From: Solibacillus sp040274725
GTDB lineage: Bacteria > Bacillota > Bacilli > Bacillales_A > Planococcaceae
Assembly: GCA_040274725.1 (NCBI GenBank)
Contig: JBEMAQ010000003.1
Span: forward strand, 160,822 to 224,821
Direction: 5' to 3'
DNA: 64,000 nt
Part shown: one piece after another, positions 42,874 to 52,555 of the stretch
Layout of the letters: each line of letters starts with the position of its first letter
How positions within the stretch are numbered: position 1 is the first letter of the stretch
The notes under the pieces: generated by a model
The model's database searches: none
The model's input: only the letters and a program-made list of their open reading frames with translations
What the model was told of the DNA's origin: nothing
Position numbers and translations under genes: made by a program

Positions 42874-44619
42874 TTATGCTGAGTAGTCACGTTTACGTGG
42901 TGGAATTAACGAAACGTCGACTTCTTGATATGTGATAATTGGCTCACCTGTAGCAGGATCAAACTTAGCCATAGTTGTTTTTAAGAAGCGCTCATCATCA
43001 CGCTCTGGGAAATCTGGTTTGTAATGCGCACCACGAGATTCATCACGTAATAATGCACCTTTTGTCATAACTTTTGCAAGGTATAACATATTTTTTAACT
43101 GACGAGTGAAGTGGGCACCTTGGTTCGACCATTTTTGTGTATCATTGATGTTGATTTTTTCCCAACGCTCTTGTAACTCAGTTAATTTTGCGTAAGTTTG
43201 CTCTAACTTGTCGTTGTAGCGTACAACTGTCATGTTGTCAGTCATCCACTCGCCAAGTTCTTTGTGTAGAAGGTAAGCGTTTTCTGTTCCGTCCATCTTC
43301 ATGATAGCTTCCCATTTCGCTTTCTCTTCTTCTTCACGTTTTTTGAAGATTGTTTCTGGTAAGTCTTCCGCATGCTTTTTAAGGCCTTTGATGTACTTAA
43401 CAGCGTTTGGTCCAGCAACTGAACCACCATAAATAGCAGAAAGTAATGAGTTCGCACCTAAACGGTTTGCACCATGTTGTGAGAAGTCACATTCACCAGC
43501 AGCGAATAAACCAGGGATTTCTGTCATTTGATCGTAATCTACCCATAAACCACCCATTGAGTAGTGAACTGCTGGGAAGATTTTCATCGGTAACTTACGA
43601 GGGTCATCCCCTACGAATTTTTCGTAGATTTCGATGATACCACCAAGTTTGATGTCTAATTCATGTGGATCTTTGTGAGAAAGGTCAAGGTAAACCATGT
43701 TCTCGCCATTGATACCTAATTTTTGGTTTACACATACGTCGAAGATTTCACGAGTCGCGATATCACGAGGTACTAAGTTACCGTAAGCTGGGTATTTTTC
43801 TTCTAAGAAGTACCAAGGCTTACCGTCTTTGTAAGTCCAAATACGGCCACCTTCACCACGAGCAGATTCTGACATTAGACGGTTTTTGTCGTCACCAGGA
43901 ATCGCTGTTGGGTGAATTTGAATCATTTCACCATTTGAGTAAGAAGCACCTTGTTGGTACACGATCGATGCTGCAGAACCCGTGTTGATTACAGAGTTTG
44001 TTGTTTTACCGAAGATGATACCAGGACCACCAGTTGCCATAATAACAGCGTCTGAGCGGAATGATTTAATTTCTTCTGTACGTAAATCTTGTGCTACGAT
44101 ACCGCGGCAAGCGCCTTCGTCATCAAGCACGGCACCAAGGAATTCCCAGTGCTCATATTTTGTTACTAAACCAGCTACTTCGTGAGAACGAACTTGCTCA
44201 TCTAGTGCGTATAATAATTGTTGACCAGTCGTTGCACCCGAGAATGCTGTACGGTGCATTAACGTACCACCGAAACGACGGAAGTCAAGTAAACCTTCTG
44301 GCGTACGGTTGAACATTACACCCATACGGTCCATTAAGTGGATGATACCAGGTGCTGCGTCACACATACCTTTTACTGGTGGTTGGTTCGCTAAGAAGTC
44401 CCCACCGTATACTGTATCATCAAAGTGGATCCAAGGAGAATCCCCTTCACCTTTAGTATTTACCGCACCATTAATTCCGCCCTGCGCACATACAGAGTGT
44501 GAGCGCTTTACTGGAACTAATGAGAATAATTCAACTGCAGTACCTACTTCAGCTGCTTTAATCGTTGCCATTAAGCCGGCTAAACCGCCGCCTACAACGA
44601 TAACTTTGCTTTTCGCCAT
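42874..44619 (-). CDS. sdhA: succinate dehydrogenase flavoprotein subunit
   Basis: 581 residues. FAD-binding VVGGGLAGLMA, the His that covalently holds FAD in SHSVCAQGGI, and catalytic-site HPTAIPG, SARGEGGR and HYSMGGLWVD are visible. It oxidises succinate to fumarate in the TCA cycle at the inner face of the membrane. Codon use is close to sdhB and sdhC; 14 bases separate it from sdhB. Confidence 0.97.
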   Translation of the reverse strand: MAKSKVIVVGGGLAGLMATIKAAEVGTAVELFSLVPVKRSHSVCAQGGINGAVNTKGEGDSPWIHFDDTVYGGDFLANQPPVKGMCDAAPGIIHLMDRMGVMFNRTPEGLLDFRRFGGTLMHRTAFSGATTGQQLLYALDEQVRSHEVAGLVTKYEHWEFLGAVLDDEGACRGIVAQDLRTEEIKSFRSDAVIMATGGPGIIFGKTTNSVINTGSAASIVYQQGASYSNGEMIQIHPTAIPGDDKNRLMSESARGEGGRIWTYKDGKPWYFLEEKYPAYGNLVPRDIATREIFDVCVNQKLGINGENMVYLDLSHKDPHELDIKLGGIIEIYEKFVGDDPRKLPMKIFPAVHYSMGGLWVDYDQMTEIPGLFAAGECDFSQHGANRLGANSLLSAIYGGSVAGPNAVKYIKGLKKHAEDLPETIFKKREEEEKAKWEAIMKMDGTENAYLLHKELGEWMTDNMTVVRYNDKLEQTYAKLTELQERWEKININDTQKWSNQGAHFTRQLKNMLYLAKVMTKGALLRDESRGAHYKPDFPERDDERFLKTTMAKFDPATGEPIITYQEVDVSLIPPRKRDYSA

Positions 44620-44694
44620 GATTAATTCTCACTCCTCTTACATTGCTTAATTACTTTTTTTCACAATTGCTCATTCGTATGTAAATCTATCCGA

Positions 44695-45309
44695 TTAAAC
44701 GAATGCTAAAATTGCAGCTACACCAATAATACTTAATACAACGAATACGAACATTGAAATGTACGTTGTAATTTTTTGTGATTTTGGAGATTGTGTAATA
44801 CCCCAGCTCACACAGAAAGACCATAAACCATTAGCTAAGTGGAATGTTGCAGATAAAATACCTACAATATAGAAGGCTAACATCCATGGATTGTCAACGA
44901 TTTCAACCATCATGTCGAAGTTAACTTCTGCGCCAAATGCTTTTTGCACACGAGTTTGGAAAATGTGCCAAGCAACGAAAATTACAAGGAAAATCCCTGT
45001 GAAACGTTGTAATTTGAACATCCAGTTACGGAACGTACTGAAGTTCTTTGTGTTATGCGTAGCAGTAAATGCGATGTAAACACCGTAGAACGCATGGAAG
45101 ATTAATGGAATATAAATAACAACCCATTCCACTAATAAAAGTAGTGAATGTGGAACTAACTCCATCATTCCAGTTGCGCCATTGTACGTTTCTTCACCGC
45201 CAACAGCAGTAAAGTTCAATGACAAGTGGAACGCCAAGAACAGACCTACAGGAATTACCCCTAGTAATGAATGTAGACGGCGCCATAAAAACTCACGATC
45301 TTTCGACAA
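44695..45309 (-). CDS. sdhC: succinate dehydrogenase cytochrome b558 subunit
   Basis: 204 residues with five hydrophobic segments and heme-ligand histidines such as in LHSLLGV, AFHLSLN, FHAFYG and WHIFQTR. It anchors SdhAB and reduces menaquinone. Start at TTG 45309, 4-9 bases after GGGGGAA; a longer frame has no site. First gene of sdhCAB. Confidence 0.94.
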   Translation of the reverse strand: MSKDREFLWRRLHSLLGVIPVGLFLAFHLSLNFTAVGGEETYNGATGMMELVPHSLLLLVEWVVIYIPLIFHAFYGVYIAFTATHNTKNFSTFRNWMFKLQRFTGIFLVIFVAWHIFQTRVQKAFGAEVNFDMMVEIVDNPWMLAFYIVGILSATFHLANGLWSFCVSWGITQSPKSQKITTYISMFVFVVLSIIGVAAILAFV

Positions 45310-45580
45310 AACTGTTCCCCCCTTAGTACTTGAAATAGACAGCATAAAACGTCACGATTTTGTAAACGTTGCGCATTGACTGCATATTTCATCATGGTAC
45401 AATATTATGACATGTTCATTGTACTCTCAACGGATAATAGCGTCAAGGCAACTTCAAATATTTAATTATTGATATTTAAGCTACTTTTTTCTACTTTATC
45501 ATGCGTTTTTTCTGTGAAATACATACATTTTAATAGAAATTTCAAAATCACAAGAAATTTTATGAAAGAGGTTTTTTTCT

Positions 45581-45994
45581 ATGACAACAGACGATATGAA
45601 AACGATTCCAGCTTTCGGCTACGAAATCATCCGCGATCACTTGCTCTCATCAATTTTAGGTAAGCACCAAGAGGATGTGCTCTACTGGGCCGGTAAGGAG
45701 CTCGCACGCAAATTCCCTTTATTCTCGATGGAGGAGGCCGGTGCATTTTTTCAGGAAGCTGGCTGGGGCGATTTGGAATTAGAAAAAGAATCGACAGATA
45801 GCGCTTTCTATATTTTAACCGCTGAACCAACAATACTAAACATTGAAGGTCGCTGCTTCAAGCTTGAGGCAGGCTTTCTAGCGGAGCAAATGCAAAAGAA
45901 CCTCGGCTTTTTAACCGAATGCTACGATGAAAAAAACAAAAAACACAATTGTGTGAAGTTCCAACTCAAATGGGATAGTAAAGAAAAAATTTAA
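45581..45994 (+). CDS. yslB: YslB-like DUF2507 protein
   Basis: 137 residues of the DUF2507 family, a V4R/NO-binding-like fold: DHLLSSILGKHQEDVLYWAGKELARKFPL and CFKLEAGFLAEQMQKNLGF. Function unknown; also next to sdhC in B. subtilis. AAAGAGG precedes the ATG. It is divergent from sdhC and convergent with lysC. Confidence 0.85.
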   Translation: MTTDDMKTIPAFGYEIIRDHLLSSILGKHQEDVLYWAGKELARKFPLFSMEEAGAFFQEAGWGDLELEKESTDSAFYILTAEPTILNIEGRCFKLEAGFLAEQMQKNLGFLTECYDEKNKKHNCVKFQLKWDSKEKI

Positions 45995-45998
45995 ACAA

Positions 45999-46041
45999 TA
46001 AAAAAACGTAGCAGCTCGTGATGAGCCGCTACGTTTTTTTA
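45999..46041. terminator. bidirectional terminator yslB/lysC
   Basis: Stem AAAAAAACGTAGC / GCTACGTTTTTTT, inner GCTC/GAGC, between convergent genes. Confidence 0.85.
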
Positions 46042-47262
46042 TGCTGTAATAATTTCTGCTAATTGGAATTCTTCGTGTAGTATATTTGCCGCGCGTACCA
46101 TTTCCTCCTGCGGAACGACAACTGACACTTTAATTTCCGATGTACTGACCATTTTCACTGGAATATGCTCTTTGCCGAGACGTGCAAACATGCGCGCTGC
46201 AACACCGGGGTTCGATACCATGCCTGAACCAACAATCGACACCTTCGCTAAACCTACCTCAAAATCTGCAAAGCTAAAGCCAAGTGATAACTTACTTCCT
46301 TCTAATACCCGCAGTGCCTCTGCAAATTCCTCTTTCGCAATCGTGAACGAAATCGTTGGCTTCACACGGTCAATCACAGCCTGCACGATAATGTCGACAT
46401 TAATGCCTTGCTCTGCCAAAATGCTAAATACTTCCGCAAGTGATGCTGTTTCATATGAATCATACCCAATTGTTAAACGAATAATATCTGCCTCATACGC
46501 CACACCGCGCACGACTAAATTTTTTTCCATCTCTACATCTCCTTTAACAATCGTTCCTTCTACCTCTTCTGAACTAGAACGGACAACGATTGGCACATTA
46601 AATTTCTTCGCCAGTTCTACTGCGCGTGGATGTAATATATGCGCGCCTAGGTTGGCTAATTCCAGCATTTCATCATAGGACAGTTCTTTTAGTTTTCGTG
46701 CATGATCAACAACCTGCGGATCGGCTGTATAAATCCCATCCACCGTTGTATAGATTTCAACAGGCGCCTCAAGTGCGGCCGCAATCGCAACAGCTGTCGT
46801 TTCCGAACCACCTTTGCCAAGTGTCGTAATATCATTCGCCTCTGTCACACCTTGGAAGCCTGCTACAACAACAATTTCACCTGCTGTTAAATGCGTCTTC
46901 ATACGTGCTGTATCTACTTCTTCAATACGTGCATTACGATGTGTTGTATCTGTTTTAATCCCTGCCTGTTGCCCTGTTAATGACACAGCACGTGCGCCTA
47001 ATTCCTCAATCGCAATCACAAGTAGTGCACTCGTCATTTGCGCACCTGTTGCAAGCAGCACGTCCATTTCACGCTTGGACGGCTCATCTGACAATCTCGC
47101 AGCATAGTCGCGCAAATCGCGGCGAATTGTTGGCATTGATGACATGACAACAACAACATGCTTCCCCTTTTGCTGCTGTGCTACGACACGTGCTGCGACA
47201 TCCTTTATTTTTTCTGGTGTTGCAATGGATGGTCCACCAAATTTCATTACGACTGTTTCCAT
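46039..47262 (-). CDS. lysC: aspartate kinase, lysine-responsive type
   Basis: 407 residues: kinase domain with VMKFGGPSIA and GKGGSETTAVAIAAAL, then two ACT domains. One change is notable: the family usually reads KFGGTS, here KFGGPS. The first step of lysine, methionine and threonine synthesis, also feeding dipicolinate and peptidoglycan. The ATG at 47262 follows AAGGGAG by 8 bases. Controlled by the lysine riboswitch upstream. Confidence 0.94.
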   Translation of the reverse strand: METVVMKFGGPSIATPEKIKDVAARVVAQQQKGKHVVVVMSSMPTIRRDLRDYAARLSDEPSKREMDVLLATGAQMTSALLVIAIEELGARAVSLTGQQAGIKTDTTHRNARIEEVDTARMKTHLTAGEIVVVAGFQGVTEANDITTLGKGGSETTAVAIAAALEAPVEIYTTVDGIYTADPQVVDHARKLKELSYDEMLELANLGAHILHPRAVELAKKFNVPIVVRSSSEEVEGTIVKGDVEMEKNLVVRGVAYEADIIRLTIGYDSYETASLAEVFSILAEQGINVDIIVQAVIDRVKPTISFTIAKEEFAEALRVLEGSKLSLGFSFADFEVGLAKVSIVGSGMVSNPGVAARMFARLGKEHIPVKMVSTSEIKVSVVVPQEEMVRAANILHEEFQLAEIITA

Positions 47263-47300
47263 CGTTGCCGCTCCCTTCACCTAACTGAAATTATAAAACT

Positions 47301-47337
47301 AAAAAACGACCTTCCACATTCGTGGAAAGCCGTCTCA
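47301..47337 (-). terminator. riboswitch expression-platform terminator
   Basis: Stem ACGGCTTTCCAC / GTGGAAGGTCGT with loop GAAT and TTTTTT, between the lysine aptamer and lysC. Lysine should favour this hairpin and stop transcription. Confidence 0.85.
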
Positions 47338-47370
47338 ATAACAAATATTACAATCTATTTGCGTACTTTT

Positions 47371-47543
47371 GAGATAGCTCTCCAGAATGAACCATTCTGA
47401 CAGTCTTACATCTATTAAATGCAAAACCAGCAAGTCGCCTGAACAATAAGCCACTCACTTCGGCAGTCTCCCCTTTCTTGCATCTTCATCGGATTTGTTC
47501 ATCCTCTGATGCGGTACTATTGAATACTGCGCCTCTATCTAAA
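47371..47543 (-). promoter_or_regulatory. lysine riboswitch (L-box) aptamer
   Basis: On the minus strand the conserved L-box elements occur in order: AGATAGAGGCGC, CAGAGGATGA, GGGGAGACTGCCGAAGTG, and a closing GAGCTATCT that pairs with AGATAG as helix P1. It lies directly upstream of a terminator and lysC, as in B. subtilis. Confidence 0.92.
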
Positions 47544-47573
47544 CGATTATGAAATTACATTTACTCTACCATA

Positions 47574-49367
47574 CTAGCTGTCATTTGACAATCCTTCTTT
47601 CTGAAAATAGGCATTAATCGAATAAGCAAGATTATTCGGGATGCCTGCTTCAATTAATTGGTCAACGGTTGCTGCACGGATTTTTTTGACCGAGCCGAAA
47701 TGCTTGAGCAGCTGCTGCTTGCGCTTCGGTCCAATTCCTTCGATTTCATCAAGTACCGACGTAATCGCATGTGCCTGCTGCTGTTGACGTAGGAACGTAA
47801 TCGCAAAGCGGTGTACCTCGTCTTGAATACGCTGTAGTAAATAAAACGCATCACTTGTACGCTTCAGCTCAACAGGCAGTGGCGGGTCACCAAAAAGAAG
47901 CTGTGATGTGTTATGTTTGTCATCCTTCGCAAGGCCGGCAATCGGGATGCTAAGACCTAGCTCATCCTCAATGACCTCACGCGCTACTTCCATCTGCCCT
48001 TTCCCGCCGTCAATGACAATTAAATCCGGCAGCGGTAATTTTTCGCGCAACACCCGCGTATACCGGCGACGAATGACTTCCTGCATCGCACCGTAATCAT
48101 CATGCTTGGCCGCCTCGCGCGTTTTATATTTACGATAATCCTTTTTCGCCGGTTTCCCGTCAATAAACACCACCATCGCACTCACGGGGTCCGCGCCGTG
48201 CATATGACTATTATCAAATGCCTCAATGCGTAGCGGCGGACGAATACCCATCGCCGCACCGAGTGCATCACATGCCCCAATTGTTCGCTCTTCTTGGCGT
48301 TCAATGAGCTGGAACTTTTCATGCACCGCAATTTGTGCATTTTTCATCGCCATGTCCACTAGCTCTTTTTTCGCCCCACGCTTCGGAATAATCACCTTTA
48401 GCTCCAGCAACTGCGATAAAATTTTGTCATCAATCCCGTTCGGAACGAAAATTTCTTTTGGCTTCATATGCTGCGGCGTCTCATAAAAACGCCCGACAAA
48501 CGTTAAAAATTCTTCCTCAGGCTCATTATAAATCGGAAAAATCGATACATCCCGCTCAATGAGTTTCCCCTGTCGCACAAAGAACACCTGCACACACATC
48601 CAGCCCTTTTCAACCGCATAGCCAAACACATCACGGTTGGACAAATCACCCGACACGATCTTTTGCTTTTGCATAACCGTATCAATATGCGCTATCTGGT
48701 CACGAAATTCCTTTGCACGCTCAAACTCTAGCTTTTCGGCCGCATCGAGCATCTTCGCCTCCAGCTCTTTCTTCACATCCTCATAGCCACCACTTAAAAA
48801 TTTCGTTATTTCCTCAATAAGATCGTCAAACACTTTTTGCTCAATTTTCTTCACGCACGGTGCGAGGCATTGCCCTAAATGATAATACAGGCACACTTGA
48901 TTCGGCAGATGCGTACATTTCCTCAGCGGGTAAATACGATCCAGTAGCTTTCTCGTTTCATTCGCTGCGTAGGAATTTGGGTACGGGCCAAAATATTTTG
49001 CCTTATCCTTTTTCACCTTGCGCGTCGTTAAAATGCGCGGATATTTTTCATTCGTTATTTTAATATATGGATACGTTTTATCATCTGTTAGCTTAATGTT
49101 ATATTTTGGATCATGTAATTTAATTAAGTTTAGCTCTAAAATGAGCGCCTCTAAATCGCTTGACGTGACCACATATTCAAAATCGACAATTTCGCTCACA
49201 AGCCGTGCTGTTTTTCCTGTTTGTGTCCCCGTAAAATACGAGCGCACACGGTTTTTCAGCACCTTTGCCTTGCCGACATAAATAATCGTCCCCTGCTCAT
49301 CCTTCATCAAATAACAGCCCGACTCATCTGGTAAAATGGCGAGCTTTGCTTTTATGATCTCATTCAT
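47574..49367 (-). CDS. uvrC: excinuclease ABC subunit C
   Basis: 597 residues. GIY-YIG nuclease domain (DESGCYLMKDEQGTIIYVGKAK), UVR motif (about 198-232), RNase H-like nuclease domain (EAFDNSHMHGADPVSAMVVF) and C-terminal helix-hairpin-helix (EIEGIGPKRKQQLLKHFGS). It makes both incisions in nucleotide excision repair. Start at ATG 49367 after AGGTGAG. Confidence 0.96.
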   Translation of the reverse strand: MNEIIKAKLAILPDESGCYLMKDEQGTIIYVGKAKVLKNRVRSYFTGTQTGKTARLVSEIVDFEYVVTSSDLEALILELNLIKLHDPKYNIKLTDDKTYPYIKITNEKYPRILTTRKVKKDKAKYFGPYPNSYAANETRKLLDRIYPLRKCTHLPNQVCLYYHLGQCLAPCVKKIEQKVFDDLIEEITKFLSGGYEDVKKELEAKMLDAAEKLEFERAKEFRDQIAHIDTVMQKQKIVSGDLSNRDVFGYAVEKGWMCVQVFFVRQGKLIERDVSIFPIYNEPEEEFLTFVGRFYETPQHMKPKEIFVPNGIDDKILSQLLELKVIIPKRGAKKELVDMAMKNAQIAVHEKFQLIERQEERTIGACDALGAAMGIRPPLRIEAFDNSHMHGADPVSAMVVFIDGKPAKKDYRKYKTREAAKHDDYGAMQEVIRRRYTRVLREKLPLPDLIVIDGGKGQMEVAREVIEDELGLSIPIAGLAKDDKHNTSQLLFGDPPLPVELKRTSDAFYLLQRIQDEVHRFAITFLRQQQQAHAITSVLDEIEGIGPKRKQQLLKHFGSVKKIRAATVDQLIEAGIPNNLAYSINAYFQKEGLSNDS

Positions 49368-49422
49368 CCTTCTCACCTATCGTTTGTGTCCTACAAGTAG
49401 TCTACCCGAAAAATGCACACGA

Positions 49423-49456
49423 AAAAAGCCGTTTGCACTGTGGCAAACGACTTTTG
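49423..49456 (-). terminator. terminator after trxA
   Basis: Stem CGTTTGC / GCAAACG extended by AAAAG/CTTTT, followed on the minus strand by TTTTTTC. Confidence 0.75.
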
Positions 49457-49473
49457 CGATTTAGCAATTCGAA

Positions 49474-49788
49474 TTATTTGTTGTCGTTAATAAAGTCGAT
49501 TAACGCTTCTTTTGGCATGAAGCCAGCAGTTTTAGCTTTTAACTCACCATCAACGAATAATAATAATGAAGGAATCGACATGATTTGGTATTCAGCCGCT
49601 GTTCCTTGGTTGTTGTCTACATCAACTTTAACGATTTTCACGTCTGAACCGATTTCTGCATCTAGCTCTTCAAGAACTGGAGCAATCATCTTACAAGGAC
49701 CGCACCAAGCTGCCCAGAAGTCTACAAGAACAACGCCGTTTGCGATTTCTTGTGCGAATGTTTGATCTGTACCGTGTACAATTGCCAT
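49474..49788 (-). CDS. trxA: thioredoxin
   Basis: 104 residues with the WCGPC active site in DFWAAWCGPCKMIAPVLEEL. It reduces protein disulfides and would serve ArsC in this window. AAGGAGG-type site before ATG; single gene unit with a terminator. Confidence 0.97.
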   Translation of the reverse strand: MAIVHGTDQTFAQEIANGVVLVDFWAAWCGPCKMIAPVLEELDAEIGSDVKIVKVDVDNNQGTAAEYQIMSIPSLLLFVDGELKAKTAGFMPKEALIDFINDNK

Positions 49789-49915
49789 TTTAAATAGCCT
49801 CCTTAAGTAACATATGAATGTAGTATAGCATGATAAATTTGGGAACGATAGTAAATTGATTTGGCTGATGAAGAAATATTATTATATACATAGATTTTGC
49901 TATTCCTACAAATTA

Positions 49916-49943
49916 AAAGAGACGCCCGAAAAGAGCATCTCTT
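49916..49943 (-). terminator. terminator after etfA
   Basis: Stem AAGAGACGC / GCATCTCTT, one mismatch, followed on the minus strand by TTTAATTTG. Confidence 0.55.
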
Positions 49944-49954
49944 CTAACTACCTA

Positions 49955-50932
49955 TTAAGCATTCACTTTCAATGCTTTTACTTCTTCAATTAACATCGGC
50001 ACGACTTCAAATAAATCGCCGACAATGCCGTAGTCTGCTACTTTGAAAATGTTCGCCTCTGGGTCCTTATTAATTGCCACGATCACTTTCGAGTTCGACA
50101 TCCCTGCTAAATGCTGGATGGCACCTGAAATACCGGCTGCAATGTACAGGTCTGGCGTTACGACTTTACCCGTTTGACCGATTTGTAGTGAGTAATCGCA
50201 GTATTCCGCGTCACATGCACCACGACTTGCACCAACTGCACCGCCTAGTAAATTCGCAAGCTCTTTTAATGGCTCAAAGCCTTCCTCAGACTTCACGCCG
50301 CGGCCACCTGCTACTACTACCTTTGCTTCAGAAAGGTCAACACCCTCTGTTGCTTTGCGTACCACTTCTTTAATAACGGTACGTAAGTTTGTAATGTCTA
50401 CAGAAAGTGATGCTACGTCACCTGAGCGAGACTCGTCTTTTGCTAGTGGCGCAATGTTGTTTGGACGTACTGTCGCAAAAATTAAGCCTTCTTTAATTTT
50501 TACTTTTTCAAACGCTTTACCTGAGTAAATTGGATGAATGAATACTGTATCATCACCAGCACCTTCGATTTCTGTTACGTCTGATACAAGACCTGCCTGC
50601 AGGCGAGACGCAACTTTTGGTGATAAATCTTTCCCTAAAGAAGTATGACCAAATACGATTGCTTCTGGGTTTTCCTGTTCAACTACTGCTAATACCGCTT
50701 GGCTATAACCATCTGGTGTATACGCTTTTAAATGTGGATGCTCCACTACAACAACGCGGTCAGCGCCATATGCGACTAATTCATTTGCTACGCCTGCTAC
50801 AGCGTCACCAACTAATACTGCCACTACTTCGCCACCATCAGCGATTTGTTTACCTGCTGCGATCGCTTCAAATGATACATTACGTAGGCTACCTTCACGT
50901 GTTTCGCCTAAAACTAATACTTTTTTCGACAT
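49955..50932 (-). CDS. etfA: electron transfer flavoprotein alpha subunit
   Basis: 325 residues with the FAD-binding C-terminal domain GGRGVKSEEGF, GASRGACDAEY, QIGQTGKVVTPDLYIAAGISGAIQHLAGM. With EtfB it takes electrons from acyl-CoA dehydrogenases to the quinone pool. It is 36 bases from etfB in the fad operon. Confidence 0.95.
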   Translation of the reverse strand: MSKKVLVLGETREGSLRNVSFEAIAAGKQIADGGEVVAVLVGDAVAGVANELVAYGADRVVVVEHPHLKAYTPDGYSQAVLAVVEQENPEAIVFGHTSLGKDLSPKVASRLQAGLVSDVTEIEGAGDDTVFIHPIYSGKAFEKVKIKEGLIFATVRPNNIAPLAKDESRSGDVASLSVDITNLRTVIKEVVRKATEGVDLSEAKVVVAGGRGVKSEEGFEPLKELANLLGGAVGASRGACDAEYCDYSLQIGQTGKVVTPDLYIAAGISGAIQHLAGMSNSKVIVAINKDPEANIFKVADYGIVGDLFEVVPMLIEEVKALKVNA

Positions 50933-50968
50933 GTAAATCCCTCCGTACCCATCTTTTATGGATGATTT

Positions 50969-51742
50969 TTAGATTACTTTCGCTTCTGTATGAAGTAAGC
51001 CGACTAGCTCTTTTACTTGTGCAGATAAGTCACCTGACAATACGCGACCTGCCGCTTTTTGTGGTGGTAAGTAAATTTCTACTATTTCCACCTTTACTTC
51101 TACATCATCTTCATCAAGATCTAAATCATCTAGCTCAAGCTCTGCAAGCGGCTTTTTCTTCGCCTTCATAATCCCCGGTAATGACGGATAGCGTGGCTCG
51201 TTTAAACCTTGCTGAGTTGTTACTAAAAGTGGTAGAGATGTCTCTAAAATTTCTGAATCCCCTTCAATATCGCGCACAACTTTTGCCGTTGTGCCGTCAA
51301 TTTCAAGGCTCGTAATTGTCGTAGCATAGTTGATGCCTAACAGGTCTGCTAAGCGCGGACCTACTTGACCCGAACCACCATCAATCGCGACGTTACCAGC
51401 TAAAATTAAGTCGGCTTCTTTATCCTTTAAGTATTCAGCTAAAATCGTCGCTGCTGAATATTGATCTAACTCATCTAAATCATCTTCTGTATTAATTAAA
51501 ACCGCTTCATCTGCACCCATTGCAAGCGCTGTACGCAGTTGCTTTTCTGCGTCCTCGCCACCGATTGTGACAACTGTTACTTTACCACCAAGTGCATCGC
51601 GTTTTTGAATTGCTTCTTCAATTGCGTACTCATCGTAAGGGTTGATGATGAACTCCGCACCATCTTCTTGAATTTTGCCGCCTGATACAACGATTTTTTC
51701 TTCTGTGTCAAAAGTACGCTTTACTAATACGAAAATATTCAT
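50969..51742 (-). CDS. etfB: electron transfer flavoprotein beta subunit
   Basis: 257 residues with NPYDEYAIEEAI and GNVAIDGGSGQVGPRLADLLGI, the AMP-binding signature of EtfB. It forms a heterodimer with EtfA. It is 26 bases from the enoyl-CoA hydratase gene, same operon. Confidence 0.95.
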   Translation of the reverse strand: MNIFVLVKRTFDTEEKIVVSGGKIQEDGAEFIINPYDEYAIEEAIQKRDALGGKVTVVTIGGEDAEKQLRTALAMGADEAVLINTEDDLDELDQYSAATILAEYLKDKEADLILAGNVAIDGGSGQVGPRLADLLGINYATTITSLEIDGTTAKVVRDIEGDSEILETSLPLLVTTQQGLNEPRYPSLPGIMKAKKKPLAELELDDLDLDEDDVEVKVEIVEIYLPPQKAAGRVLSGDLSAQVKELVGLLHTEAKVI

Positions 51743-51768
51743 TCTGTTAGACCTCCCAAATTCTCTTT

Positions 51769-52542
51769 TTATTTACCTGTGAATTGTGGCTCGCGCTTTT
51801 CGATAAACGCTTGAATGCCTTCTTTTGCATCCGCAGATACGAATACCTCGCCAAAGCTTTGTGCCTCTGCTGTCACACCTTCATAAAATGACGGTGTTTT
51901 CGCATATTGCAACATCTGAATGGCTGCCTTTAGTGCAACTGGGCTTTTTTTCGCGATCTTATTTGCAACGTTGAGCGTTTGTGCGAGTAGTGCATCTTCG
52001 TCAAACACTGCGTTAGCAAGGCCCCACTTCACGGCCTCCTCACCACTTATTGGCTCGCTTGTAAACATCATCTCTGCTGCCTTTGCAACCCCAACATAGC
52101 GTGGAAGTCGCTGTGTACCTGCAAATCCTGGAATAAGTCCAAGTTGCAGTTCAGGTAAGCCTAGCTTCGCAGTTGGTGTTACGTAGCGTAAATGACACGC
52201 CATTGCAAGCTCTAATCCGCCGCCTAGTGCCGCACCGTGAATCGCTGCGATGACAGGCTTTTTGTACGTTTCAAGTCGTTCAAACACGTCCTGTCCGTTT
52301 TTCGCAAGTCCCGCGAACTCCTCACCAGACGTGACATTTGTAAATTCCTTAATATCCGCGCCTGCTGAGAAAAAGCGCCCCTCACCGTATAGGACGATGA
52401 CACGTACATCCTCTTTGTGTTCCATCTCATCAAGTAGCGCATTCACATCGCGAATAAGTCCCTGAGATAAAGCATTTGCAGGTGGTCTTGCAATCGTTAC
52501 GACCGCTACCCCTTCTTCAACTGTCCAGCGTAAAAATTCCAT
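51769..52542 (-). CDS. fadB: enoyl-CoA hydratase
   Basis: 257-residue crotonase fold: ARPPANALS, SAGADIKEF, AAIHGAALGGGLELAMACHLRY and LGLPELQLGLIPGFAGTQRL with the two catalytic glutamates. It hydrates enoyl-CoA in beta-oxidation. ATG 52542 follows AAAGGGG by 8 bases. Operon fadR-fadB-etfB-etfA. Confidence 0.92.
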   Translation of the reverse strand: MEFLRWTVEEGVAVVTIARPPANALSQGLIRDVNALLDEMEHKEDVRVIVLYGEGRFFSAGADIKEFTNVTSGEEFAGLAKNGQDVFERLETYKKPVIAAIHGAALGGGLELAMACHLRYVTPTAKLGLPELQLGLIPGFAGTQRLPRYVGVAKAAEMMFTSEPISGEEAVKWGLANAVFDEDALLAQTLNVANKIAKKSPVALKAAIQMLQYAKTPSFYEGVTAEAQSFGEVFVSADAKEGIQAFIEKREPQFTGK

Positions 52543-52555
52543 CCCCGACACCCCT

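Noticed and set aside
45361..45390. Catabolite-responsive element before sdhC (TGTAAACGTTGCGC)
   Set aside because: The left half fits a CcpA site but the right half lacks the required CA end; not enough to list.
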